From contig JAWQFQ010000018.1 of assembly GCA_035967975.1 (NCBI GenBank), positions 1 through 64,000 on the forward strand: a stretch of DNA of 64,000 nucleotides, in the 5' to 3' direction. The DNA comes from Scytonema sp035967975 (lineage in GTDB: Bacteria > Cyanobacteriota > Cyanobacteriia > Cyanobacteriales > Nostocaceae). Below, piece by piece: positions 7,618 to 15,900 of this stretch (the first letter of the stretch is position 1; every line of letters begins with the position of its first letter). The position numbers and the translations under genes are program-made. The notes beneath the pieces are model-generated. The model saw nothing but the letters and a program-made list of their open reading frames with translations, did no database searches and was not told where the DNA came from.

Positions 7618-9750
7618 ATGGCAGCAACTACTTCTAACTTCTATCAGGTTGGGGCAAGTCTCCCGGTTGATGCTCCAAGCTATGTCAAGCGAGTAGCAGA
7701 CGAAGAGTTTTACCAAAAATTGAAGGCGGGTAAGTTTTGTTACGTGCTCAACTCCCGACAGATGGGTAAATCTAGCTTGCGAGTGCAGACAATGCAGAGG
7801 TTACTTGCTTCTGGGATAGTTTGTGCTGCGATCGACCTAACGGGGATTGGCAAGCATAAGGTTACGATAGAGCAGTGGTATGGGGGGATTGTTTACGCCC
7901 TGGTAGAAAGTTGCCAGTTAGAGGACAAATTTGATTTCGATTGGCAGACATGGTGGTTGAAGCACCAGGAAGTGTTTGACAGTGTCACGTGTTTGAGATT
8001 GTTTATCGAAAAAGTACTACTGGATTTGATTGAGCAACAAATAGTTATCTTTGTTGATGAAATTGACAGGGTGCTGAGCCAAGATTTTTCTTTGGATGAT
8101 TTTTTTGCACTGATTCGGTTTTTCCAGAATCAGCGGGTTGATAATCCAGTTTTTGAGCGACTCACGTTTGCTTTATTGGGAGTGGCGACACCTAGCAATT
8201 TGATTACCGATAAAACCCAAACCCCTTTTAACATTGGTGAAGCCATCGAACTGCATGGTTTTCAGCTTGATGAAGCTCAGCCATTAATTAAGGGATTGAG
8301 TCACAAATTTAGTCGTCCCCAAGAGGTGATGAAAGACATCTTACATTGGACGGGAGGACAACCTTTCCTAACTCAAAAGCTGTGTCAATTTATGGTGGAG
8401 GAGTCAACTCAAGAGAACCCAAGGACTGTCGAACAAGTTGTGCTGCGGCGCATCATTGAAAACTGGGAATCTCAAGACGAACCCGAACACTTGAGGACTA
8501 TACGAGATAGAATCCTCAGAGACGAGCAGCGGGCAGGGTATTTACTAGAATTGTATCAACAAATTCGACAAGAGCAGAAAACTGAAGTTACAGCTGATGA
8601 CACCTTAGAACAAAGCGAATTACAGCTTTCAGGGTTAGTTGTTAGGCAGCAAAATAAGTTAAGAGTTTACAACCCTATTTATAAAGAAATATTTGACCAA
8701 AGTTGGATTGAAACACAGTTAAGGAATTTACGCCCCTATTCTGAAAGTTTCCGGTTTTGGGTGGCTTCTGGTGGTACTGACGAATCTCGATTATTACGGG
8801 GAAAGGCGTTACAGGATGCTCTAGAATGGTCGAAGGGTAAAAGCTTAAACTATCAAGATAGGGAGTTTTTGGCAGCTTCTGTTGCTAAGGAGAAAGAACA
8901 GGCGATCGCGGCATTAGAAAAAGAAGCTCAATTGGAACGCGAGAGGAAGGATAGGGAAGCGGTAGAGAAAAGGAATTTGATACTGGGTGAGGCTAATCAG
9001 GTACTAATTGAAGCTAATCAAAAAGCTCAACATAAGATTCGTGTTGGAACGGTCTTTTTCAGTGTGACATTAGTGGCAGCAGCTATCTTCGGAGGAGTAG
9101 CAGTATATTCTGTAAATAAAGTTATAGAAGCTCGAAATGAATTACAGAAAATAGACAGATATATTGTTGATGTTCAACAAATTTACGAACTCTCCAAAAA
9201 AATATCAGAAAAAGGTTTTTCTGACCAAGCATCTGAAATTCGCCGACTAGCAAAGGAATCAGAAAAAATCCAAGATATTAGACTTAATCAAGCATTACTA
9301 CACGCTTCTAAATCTTTGGCTTATCAATATCTGGAAAATTGGGATGATGCAGAGCTTTATATTAAAAATAGTCAAAAGTTGTTACTAGAGACAGAGGAAA
9401 ATATAGAATTAAATGTCAAATATTCAAAGGAAAAATTACAAATAAAACTATTAGCTTTGAATATTCAAGCCCAAATTTTCCAGCATAAAAATAATACTCA
9501 ATTGGCAAGAAAAGCTTACCAAGATGCGTTTGATTTACTTCAATCAAATAGCAATCATCTTAACCCTTTTAATACAAACACTCAAATTATTAGTACAACC
9601 ACTGTAGAATTAGTGCATCGTGGATTAATTGAGTTGCTTCCTATCGAATCTTCTCAAGGCAATGAAAAGTTAAGTAAAAGTAGGTTTTACAATGAAAAGT
9701 TAAGTAAAAGTAGGTTAAAGTTAAGAATAGTTAAGGAATCTTTAAAATAG
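7618..9750 (+). CDS. AAA-like NTPase with membrane segment; ends at in-frame amber
   Basis: A 710-residue protein if started at ATG 7618, which has GAGGAG at 7605-7610; an upstream alternative start is weaker. It begins with an AAA_35-type domain (P-loop NSRQMGKSSL about 45-54, Walker B IVIFVDEIDR about 143-152). A charged coiled-coil stretch precedes one membrane helix at about 474-500, and an alpha-helical TPR-like region follows. Near the end, NEKLSKSR occurs twice from a 30-bp tandem repeat. The frame stops at TAG 9748-9750 and then continues without a shift into a GUN4 domain. Many cyanobacterial homologues, as I recall, are continuous with such sensor tails, so the stop may be a nonsense mutation. 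It pairs with the CHAT gene just upstream. Confidence 0.8.
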   Translation: MAATTSNFYQVGASLPVDAPSYVKRVADEEFYQKLKAGKFCYVLNSRQMGKSSLRVQTMQRLLASGIVCAAIDLTGIGKHKVTIEQWYGGIVYALVESCQLEDKFDFDWQTWWLKHQEVFDSVTCLRLFIEKVLLDLIEQQIVIFVDEIDRVLSQDFSLDDFFALIRFFQNQRVDNPVFERLTFALLGVATPSNLITDKTQTPFNIGEAIELHGFQLDEAQPLIKGLSHKFSRPQEVMKDILHWTGGQPFLTQKLCQFMVEESTQENPRTVEQVVLRRIIENWESQDEPEHLRTIRDRILRDEQRAGYLLELYQQIRQEQKTEVTADDTLEQSELQLSGLVVRQQNKLRVYNPIYKEIFDQSWIETQLRNLRPYSESFRFWVASGGTDESRLLRGKALQDALEWSKGKSLNYQDREFLAASVAKEKEQAIAALEKEAQLERERKDREAVEKRNLILGEANQVLIEANQKAQHKIRVGTVFFSVTLVAAAIFGGVAVYSVNKVIEARNELQKIDRYIVDVQQIYELSKKISEKGFSDQASEIRRLAKESEKIQDIRLNQALLHASKSLAYQYLENWDDAELYIKNSQKLLLETEENIELNVKYSKEKLQIKLLALNIQAQIFQHKNNTQLARKAYQDAFDLLQSNSNHLNPFNTNTQIISTTTVELVHRGLIELLPIESSQGNEKLSKSRFYNEKLSKSRLKLRIVKESLK

Positions 9751-10239
9751 CATTACTATAATGAATTGTCAAGTTTACTCTCTCAAAAACAATGGGAAAA
9801 TGCTGATAGAAGAACAACAGATTTAATGTTATACATTGCTGGGCAAGGGCAAGAACAAGAAGGATACTTTACGCAAGAATCTATCGAGAGATTTTCTTGT
9901 CCAGACTTAAGGCGAATTGATGAGTTATGGGTAGATAAAAGTAAGGGGCATTTTGGTTTTAGCGTGCAAAAGCAGATCCTGACTTCTATGGGAATTCGCG
10001 ACTATAAGAACATACAATATGAGGAGTACGAACGTTTAGGTAAGGAAGTGGGGTGGTATGAAGAGGGTAAGGGGTGGTTGACATATACCGAGTTAAAGTT
10101 TGATGAAGAGAGCAGCAAAGCAGGGCACCTACCCGCTAGGGAGGACAATATTAGGGGGGGGTGTGCGGAGGGTGCTGATTATGGTTCTGAAGGGAGAATG
10201 GTATGCTTCGACTCTCGCGCAGCGACTTGCCAACTGTAA
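9751..10239 (+). pseudogene. GUN4 domain, in frame after an amber codon
   Basis: Directly after the TAG at 9748-9750 and in the same frame, the sequence encodes a full GUN4 domain: WENADRRTTDLML, FSCPDLRRIDELW, GHFGFSVQKQI, VGWYEEGKGWLTYTELKF and GHLP. GUN4 domains bind tetrapyrroles such as Mg-protoporphyrin and, in Mg-chelatase regulation, act as sensors. In the fused architecture it would be the sensor tail of the AAA-like protein. No good start codon with a ribosome-binding site exists for separate translation (only TTG at 9766), so the domain is expressed only by readthrough or is lost. The last 35 residues do not look like GUN4 and may be out of family. Confidence 0.75.
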
Positions 10240-10340
10240 CATATAAGCGTTCCAGTTAGTTGTAACAATATTTTTACAAAAGCACTTTCTACGGATTTAT
10301 AAGCATTTGACGATTTTCAATACCTGGCACCATCGAACTT

Positions 10341-11096
10341 TCAAAAAAACTGTGCAGCTACCTTGGGGTCATAACAGTTTGCCATGACAAACTTTTCAGC
10401 AACTGCTTGGACTTCTGTAGTTAGAGCTTCCCACTCATCCCAAGGTAATCGCATCTGCCCTGGCGATATTTTGTTCTTCTTCCCTTTCATCACCTTAGGT
10501 AGCAGCTTACTTCCCCAGCAATAATTTTTTTCTGCTTTAGGCTGCGGTTTGTACTTCTTACAAAATCCCCGATACTTAGCAGCACACTCGGACAATGTTT
10601 GCCCCAAGGATAGAAATGCAGGATGCCACTCAGTTAGCCCATCATCAGTTAACCTATCATGCATTCCATAATTACTAAAATCATAGAAAAACCCTTGTTG
10701 CATATTAGCTGCTTTCGGATTGGCATGTATGTAGCGCAACGTGTTTAATGCTCTTTTATAGTCACTTTTCTCAAACCCACTGCTGTGATAACGTTCTTCC
10801 CAAAAGTGACCAACACGGTTGAGCATGCGGTTGAAGCTCATCGCAGTGTACCAGTTGAGTAAGTGCATAATTTTAGGCAAATCTTCTGGCACCGCTGGTT
10901 CTAAAAGGTAGTGGACATGATTGGACATTATGCATAACGCATAGAGTTTAAAGCCAAACTTGTCCTTAGCTTTTTTAATGGCATAAAGAAACACCTCTCG
11001 GCATTCGTGTCGAGTTAGGTGAAACTCGCGGTTGTTACAGCGCGTCGTGATGTGATAACAGTAGTTTGGTTTGAGTTCTCTTGGTTGACGTGACAT
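10341..11096 (-). CDS. REP-associated tyrosine transposase (Y1, IS200-like)
   Basis: A 251-residue protein from the inner ATG at 11096; an upstream start adds nine residues. It begins MSRQPRELKPNYCYHITTRCNN and has the HUH motif in IMSNHVHYLLEP, with the tyrosine-bearing helix expected around YKRALNTLRYIHANP. These enzymes nick and join single-stranded DNA at REP or palindromic ends and are usually single-copy domesticated genes, not classical IS elements. A 10-bp perfect inverted repeat (11132-11222) lies just upstream and may be its target palindrome. The C-terminal extension (KPQPKAEKNYCW and onward) is common in cyanobacterial members. Confidence 0.85.
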   Translation of the reverse strand: MSRQPRELKPNYCYHITTRCNNREFHLTRHECREVFLYAIKKAKDKFGFKLYALCIMSNHVHYLLEPAVPEDLPKIMHLLNWYTAMSFNRMLNRVGHFWEERYHSSGFEKSDYKRALNTLRYIHANPKAANMQQGFFYDFSNYGMHDRLTDDGLTEWHPAFLSLGQTLSECAAKYRGFCKKYKPQPKAEKNYCWGSKLLPKVMKGKKNKISPGQMRLPWDEWEALTTEVQAVAEKFVMANCYDPKVAAQFF

Positions 11097-11131
11097 CGGG
11101 ATTATTGTGTTGTAAGTTCTCAATAATTGAT

Positions 11132-11222
11132 ATCATGTCCGGGCACATAACCATAATAAAAGTTTCTTAATTTCCTAGCGCCTTTGCGTAAGTTTTATTC
11201 AGGGTACATAAGCGGACATGAT
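11132..11222. repeat. 10-bp inverted repeat next to transposase
   Basis: ATCATGTCCG (11132-11141) and its exact complement CGGACATGAT (11213-11222) are 71 bases apart, upstream of the REP-associated transposase. Both arms are followed by related sequence (GGGCACATAA and GGTACATAAG read inward), so the symmetry extends imperfectly. Confidence 0.55.
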
Positions 11223-11543
11223 GTGAACGCCCGATCGCACTCGCGGAAGTTGCATAATATCACAATGACAAAACAGAACATAAAAGAACACGCAGGATTC
11301 ACCGTAGGAGAAGAGGTACGCTATCTTCTCTTGAACGAGAACAGGAATGACAGCAATAGTTGAAAGCATCACTCCCAATCCAATCAGCGATAAATCAATA
11401 GTCTTTTCTTTAGTATTTGATGGAGCGCGAATTACCACCACATCTACAAATGCAACAAGTCACATTTCCGTATCATTCTGCATGGATTGAGAAGATTGAG
11501 AACGCTTAGTACGCCTATGTGTCAAAAGTGAGGCAGTACGCAA

Positions 11544-11813
11544 GCGATCGCCCTCTCCGAAACCGTATAATCAGATACTTTTTGAACTCGGCACTGGACA
11601 GAGATCGCATCCCATCCCCCAGAACTATTTGGTACTGGGATGGTAAAGAACTTCAAGAGTGTAGTACCCAAAGGACTCCTCCGCTCTTCAAAACAAGATT
11701 GTATAATTTTGTGCAGTCTCTCACCAACGCGATCGCCCTACCAAAATCAGTATAATCAGATACTTTTTGAACTCAGCACCAGACTGCGTTCGCACCCCAT
11801 CCCCCAGAACTGT
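11544..11813 (+). repeat. Two tandem copies of an intergenic repeat
   Basis: Copy 1 (11544-11629) and copy 2 (11729-11813) both run GCGATCGCCCT, GTATAATCAGATACTTTTTG, AACTC, then CATCCCCCAGAACT. They are 185 bp apart and differ at scattered positions. A third, shorter copy is at 4690-4725. TATAAT in each copy could be a -10 box, but no gene follows. Confidence 0.6.
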
Positions 11814-11884
11814 TCCACAGAGGAAAGATGGCACTCATGGTCAGTACGCAAATACGAACGCTCCGCAACAAACATATTAAAAGC

Positions 11885-12421
11885 TCAGGAGCTAGCTTGA
11901 GTCGTTTCCTTACTTGCCAAATACTGTTCAATCGCCTCTCGGATTAAATCCGGTACAGTACACTTGTTCTGTTCGGCGAGATTTTTGAGTTGGCGCTTGA
12001 CTTCTGGATGGACCTGTGCTTTTACTTGCTCTGATAGCGGCTCTTCTCTACCGTTATCAAAGCGATACTTCGTACCAAAGTCTGGGTTACCACGTTTTCT
12101 GTGATTAATTTTAATTTTTCTAACCCTACGCCGATTTAGCAAGGGTTTGAACCAATGTATTAATGCTTTTTCAATCTCCTCTAGTAAAGAGCGATCGCTA
12201 ATCTCCAACCAAGCTATCTTGACATTTGATAGCTCTTCTAGCTGGCTCAACCTATGATGGCGTTGCCAACGCTGTTTTATATTAATACTTTGCCCTATAT
12301 ACTGAATCACTCCTTGATTGTTAATAACAAAGTAAATACCTGAAACTGCTGGTAAATTTTTCCTGTGCAATAAGGAAAGATATGGTAGGCAACTAAGCTC
12401 AATTGTTTCTGGATTAATCAT
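11885..12421 (-). CDS. GIY-YIG protein with ribbon-helix-helix-like tail
   Basis: A 178-residue protein. Residues about 25-110 form a GIY-YIG nuclease fold: SGIYFVINNQGVIQYIGQS with the GIY and YIG tripeptides, an arginine in NIKQRWQRHH, and a glutamate in LLEEIEKALIHWFKPLLNRR. The tail (VHPEVKRQLKNLAEQNKCTVPDLIREAIEQYL) has the pattern of a ribbon-helix-helix DNA-binding or antitoxin-type segment. GIY-YIG enzymes make nicks or double-strand breaks; the tail could direct binding. It could be a homing-type or mobile-element nuclease, or a solitary protein of unknown role. Domain assignment is good, the substrate is unknown. Confidence 0.75.
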   Translation of the reverse strand: MINPETIELSCLPYLSLLHRKNLPAVSGIYFVINNQGVIQYIGQSINIKQRWQRHHRLSQLEELSNVKIAWLEISDRSLLEEIEKALIHWFKPLLNRRRVRKIKINHRKRGNPDFGTKYRFDNGREEPLSEQVKAQVHPEVKRQLKNLAEQNKCTVPDLIREAIEQYLASKETTQASS

Positions 12422-12683
12422 TGATCTTCACACTTAGAAAGTTAAATACAGTTTTCCAAAAAATCCCACTAACCCTCTTATTTCATCAGCTTTTTGAATA
12501 GATAGATTTTTTTCTTTCCAATCAAGGGAGAGGTCAAGCGCCCCTACCTAACATTATTAAAAGAGAAGCTGCTAACTTTTTTAGAACAAAAGTATGATAC
12601 GAGTCAAAGTACTGTAAAAGATATAACTGAGTAATGCAAGCCAAAATGTCAATGTTCCATAACAATTCTCCCAGGAGGTTAAA

Positions 12684-12718
12684 CATGCACTATGTCCGGA
12701 CTGCAAGGATAGTGCATG
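12684..12718. repeat. Inverted repeat upstream of leader B
   Basis: CATGCACTAT (12684-12693) and ATAGTGCATG (12709-12718) are perfect complements with a 15-base loop. The site is about 70 bp upstream of the putative promoter of the DUF3987 gene and could be an operator. There is no T-run, so a terminator is unlikely. Confidence 0.5.
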
Positions 12719-12736
12719 ATTTAGGAGAAAAAAAGA

Positions 12737-12889
12737 TAGAAAATTTGTACTGATTTTTAGCAATTGCTTTTATGATTGTTCCCGCTGTTTGGTACGATAG
12801 GTCACAAACAAAAAATAAAGCCGATCGCGGAGTGTCAATCCCATCGGCAGTATGTCTAAACCTTTTACACGAAGACACACAAAAATAAA
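12737..12889 (+). promoter_or_regulatory. Leader B: promoter box plus structured 5' UTR
   Basis: The box TAGAAAATTTGTACT (12737-12751) is identical to that of leader A, and GGTACGAT follows 54 bp later (12791-12798). Stems: P1 GCCGAU/AUCGGC (12820-12825 with 12843-12848), inner GGA/UCC (12829-12831 with 12839-12841), P3 GUAUGUCU/AGACACAC (12850-12857 with 12873-12880). Compared with leader A, each stem carries one changed base pair that still pairs (G-C to A-U, G-C to A-U, C-G to U-A). The distance from GGTANGAT to the ATG is 99 bases here and 100 in leader A. Confidence 0.7.
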
Positions 12890-15817
12890 ATGAAAATTAA
12901 TTCTACACTAGCAGATTCTCTCTCTGTTGGAAACAGCTCAGTACGCACAAATATCAAGGAAGTCTCGAAAACCAATCCCTGTCCACATTGCGAGAAACCC
13001 GATTGGTGCTACACGCTTGGCGAGTTATCGGTTTGCAAACGTTTAGCAGACCCGGCAGCTGGATGGGTAAAGACAAGCAAGTGCGACAAAGAGGGAACTC
13101 CATACTATGCTCCTATCTCCCAAAAGCAAATCCGACCAAAGAGCAAGCAAGAGTTTATTTATTGCGATCGCAACGGGCAACCCCAAGTCAAAGTTACTCG
13201 CATTGATGACGGAGCGGGGAACCGTAAGTTTTATCAATCGCATTGGGATGGTAAGAAGTGGGTTAATGGACTGACTGATGAAGTCAAACCCAACATTCCT
13301 ATTTATCGATATGTAGAAGTCAGAAAAGCAATTGATGCAGGCGAACTTATCTTTGTCGTAGAAGGTGAAGGCGTTGCAGATTATTTATGGGAACGAGGGC
13401 TGGCTGCCACTACATTTATTGGTGGAGCGCTTAAGTATCGTTCCTATGGGCGGTCATATAAAGAAGATTTAGCAGGAGCTTCTTTGGTGCTATGTCCAGA
13501 CCGGGACGAACCAGGACTCGCTCATATGGAGGACGTGGCAAAGGATTTTCCTGATGCGAAATGGTTGTTTGCTCCCAAAAGTGATTTTTATTGGTCTCAT
13601 CTCCCGAAATCCGGCGGGTTAGACGTTGTTGATTGGATACAGCAGGATAAAGCAACTGTCACTGATATCCTCAACAACATCACTGACAAATCGCCTCGTG
13701 CCAGTAGTAATGAACCAACGATTGTGGAATTGAGCTTGCACCATCGCATTCTAGAAATCGTCTCACGCGGTCTATCTGGGTCTGGGGAAAAACTCGCTCT
13801 ACTGGAATTGAGCAAGCAAACCAATATTCAGTTAAAGGAAATTGAAGCGATCGCTATCCTATTACGTCAAGATTTAGAGGTAGAAGAAACCAGGGGCGAT
13901 CGCAAACTTGAAATTGACGAGTTGCTAGCAGTTGAGGACCATTCCTTAAACCTAGCTGATTTTCTCCCCAAACAACTGGCCGACCCGCTCAAACAATGGT
14001 GTCGGTGGTTGAACATCCCTCAAGCTGTCGCACTCACAGCAGTCTTGACTACCGTCTCAACCCTACATCCAGTTGGGACAGAACTAGTCATTCACAGGGC
14101 AATGGACTTTTCCGTTCCTCCTATTCTGTTTTCTGCGGTAGTGGGTGAGTCGGGTCAAAAGAAGTCTCCTGTTTACAAAACTTTAATTAAGAAACCTCTC
14201 AGAGTTCTGCAAAACGAGGCGATCGCGACTTACCAAGAACAATTAGCACAATACGAACGGGATTTAGCTGAGTGGGAGAAAAATCCAGGGGATGAACCCA
14301 AACCAACAAAACCTGGATTGCCTGTTTATTTCTTTACGGATGCGACTGGAGAGGGTATCAAAGCCCAGGCACAAGAAACTCCATCAAAGGCAATGTTTGC
14401 TCTGATTGATGAACTAGCAGGATTATTTAACTCGACTAACCAGTACCGAAAAGGCAAAGGCTCGGATAGGCAGGATATGCTTTCTTACTACGATGGTCTG
14501 GGTCAAACCGTTTTGCGTGCTGCTGGCATAAAAGTTGATGTCGAGCGGATTTATGTTTCTATCTTTGGTGGCATTCAACCAGATGTCTTGAAAGAGCATA
14601 CCAAAGACCTAAAAGATGCGGACGGTCATTGGGCGAGATTCTTATTTGTCAATCAACCACTGGCAGCATCGCAATTACCAGACGATGGAGCGGATATCAA
14701 TTTTCGAGAGCTGCTGGCTGGGTGCTACCGTCAAATTGCCTCTTTGCCACTACAAGAGTACACTCTCTCACGAGCAGCTTTTAAACGCTATCAGGCAGTG
14801 TACAACCAACTCGAACAGCTGCGCGTCAATCACCCACAACCGGGGATGAGAGCTGTTTATTCCAAGATGGAGGGCTGTATAGGTCGTTTAGCCCTAAACC
14901 TTCACGCAGTGTCAATGGCTTTCAATGGTGGCAATGACACCGAGATTTCATTGGAGACGATGAATCGGGCGATCGCATTAGCTGAATTTTACATAGGTCA
15001 AGTTAAGATGCTCCACGCCGATAGCAAAGCCGACATGGGAGAACTGCCAGCGGTGTTGGCCAAGCTCCTAAAAGTTGCTGTTAAAAAAGGCAAGCTGACA
15101 GCCAGAGATGCCGTCAGAAGCTTGAATGTTATTAAAAACAATGCCCAGGCACTTGATGCTTTTAAAGAATTGAAAGCTATGGGTTACGGGGTGCTGGAAA
15201 AAATTAAGGCTTCTTGGATTTTTCGACCACTTCAAATTGCGGAGCAGGGGAGCAGAGGAGCGGAGGAGCAGGGGAGAAATTTCCTTTTTGCCTCTTTACA
15301 CAATAGTGTCAATGAAATCATTGTCAGTGGCAATGGACTCATTGACACCTCCAAACAACCAAATACCAATACTTTTAACCCTACTGTCAATACTGTCAAT
15401 GGTGTCAATGATTTTTTGGAAAAACCATCAGAGACTACTTTAACCGAATTCATTGAAGAAACTGTTAGTGCCACTGTTGATGAAAACATTGACAGTCATG
15501 ACACCATTGACACTGCGCTTAAAACTCCTACTGCTACGTCATTTTCTACTGTCAATGACACCACTGACACTACCATTGACACGAATGTGTTAAAGCCTCT
15601 AGGTTTTTCTCTCAAAAAGGGCGATCGCATTGAATGTTACCCCACCCTAAACCACGCGAAAAATCAGTGGAGAGTTAAAGCAACGGTCATTGATGTTGAA
15701 TCCGAACAAGGTTGGTTTTTGGGTTGCACTGTTGAATATTGGGACTTGAAGAGAGGGAAAGTGCGCGATCGCATTGCTGGGGGTTGTTCTGATTGGATTT
15801 TGAGCAAAAGTTGTTGA
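12890..15817 (+). CDS. Zinc-finger/Toprim/DUF3987 replication protein
   Basis: A 975-residue protein. Residues about 31-50 form a CHC2-like zinc ribbon (CPHCEKPDWC, then VCKR). A Toprim-like region follows (VVEGEGVADYL about 163-173; acidic LCPDRDEPG about 204-212). The DUF3987 part has a P-loop variant GESGQKKSP (about 420) and LIDELAG (about 505). This is the layout of plasmid and integrative-element primase/helicase proteins. The C-terminal third is a low-complexity linker rich in VN and ID/DT, containing an in-frame GGAG-rich repeat (15239-15277) and the TGTCAATG cluster. The last 65 residues (GDRIECYP to SDWILSK) form a separate module repeated downstream at 16274. Expression is probably controlled by leader B. 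Confidence 0.8.
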   Translation: MKINSTLADSLSVGNSSVRTNIKEVSKTNPCPHCEKPDWCYTLGELSVCKRLADPAAGWVKTSKCDKEGTPYYAPISQKQIRPKSKQEFIYCDRNGQPQVKVTRIDDGAGNRKFYQSHWDGKKWVNGLTDEVKPNIPIYRYVEVRKAIDAGELIFVVEGEGVADYLWERGLAATTFIGGALKYRSYGRSYKEDLAGASLVLCPDRDEPGLAHMEDVAKDFPDAKWLFAPKSDFYWSHLPKSGGLDVVDWIQQDKATVTDILNNITDKSPRASSNEPTIVELSLHHRILEIVSRGLSGSGEKLALLELSKQTNIQLKEIEAIAILLRQDLEVEETRGDRKLEIDELLAVEDHSLNLADFLPKQLADPLKQWCRWLNIPQAVALTAVLTTVSTLHPVGTELVIHRAMDFSVPPILFSAVVGESGQKKSPVYKTLIKKPLRVLQNEAIATYQEQLAQYERDLAEWEKNPGDEPKPTKPGLPVYFFTDATGEGIKAQAQETPSKAMFALIDELAGLFNSTNQYRKGKGSDRQDMLSYYDGLGQTVLRAAGIKVDVERIYVSIFGGIQPDVLKEHTKDLKDADGHWARFLFVNQPLAASQLPDDGADINFRELLAGCYRQIASLPLQEYTLSRAAFKRYQAVYNQLEQLRVNHPQPGMRAVYSKMEGCIGRLALNLHAVSMAFNGGNDTEISLETMNRAIALAEFYIGQVKMLHADSKADMGELPAVLAKLLKVAVKKGKLTARDAVRSLNVIKNNAQALDAFKELKAMGYGVLEKIKASWIFRPLQIAEQGSRGAEEQGRNFLFASLHNSVNEIIVSGNGLIDTSKQPNTNTFNPTVNTVNGVNDFLEKPSETTLTEFIEETVSATVDENIDSHDTIDTALKTPTATSFSTVNDTTDTTIDTNVLKPLGFSLKKGDRIECYPTLNHAKNQWRVKATVIDVESEQGWFLGCTVEYWDLKRGKVRDRIAGGCSDWILSKSC
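15239..15277 (+). repeat. GGAGCAGGGGAGCAGAGGAGC-type repeat inside coding sequence
   Basis: A 39-bp purine-rich stretch made of GGAGCAGGGG and GAGGAGC units. Such units are common between genes in filamentous cyanobacteria. Here it sits in frame in the DUF3987 gene and adds AEQGSRGAEEQGR between the NTPase part and the linker. Confidence 0.6.
15307..15581. repeat. Cluster of TGTCAATG/CATTGACA motifs
   Basis: Eight perfect copies within 275 bp: TGTCAATG at 15307, 15394, 15403, 15550 and CATTGACA at 15340, 15487, 15505, 15574 (start positions). At least three one-mismatch copies lie among them (15319, 15385, 15562). Forward copies read GTC AAT (Val-Asn) and reverse copies ATT GAC (Ile-Asp), so all fit the same frame. 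It may be an iteron-like protein-binding region inside the gene. Confidence 0.6.
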
Positions 15818-15900
15818 CCAATTGTGGGATTAGCTGTTACCTCCAATTGCCCTTTTTAGACTTTACAATTTATAAAGGTAGGGGATAAAGGCCAAAATTA

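Larger units (their letters stand above)
11097..11884. other. Intergenic with inverted and tandem repeats
   Basis: A 788-bp gap holding the inverted repeat at 11132-11222 and the two-copy repeat at 11544-11813. A minus-strand frame at 11199-11441 encodes 80 residues with one hydrophobic stretch (SLIGLGVMLSTIAVIPVLV); it starts with GTG, has no clear ribosome-binding site and matches nothing I recognise, so I treat it as a possible gene remnant. Confidence 0.45.

Noticed and set aside
741..12889. Leader RNAs as a known riboswitch or self-cleaving ribozyme
   Set aside because: I compared them with the consensus of hammerhead, twister, pistol, hatchet and common riboswitches from memory and found no match; a covariance-model scan could overturn this.
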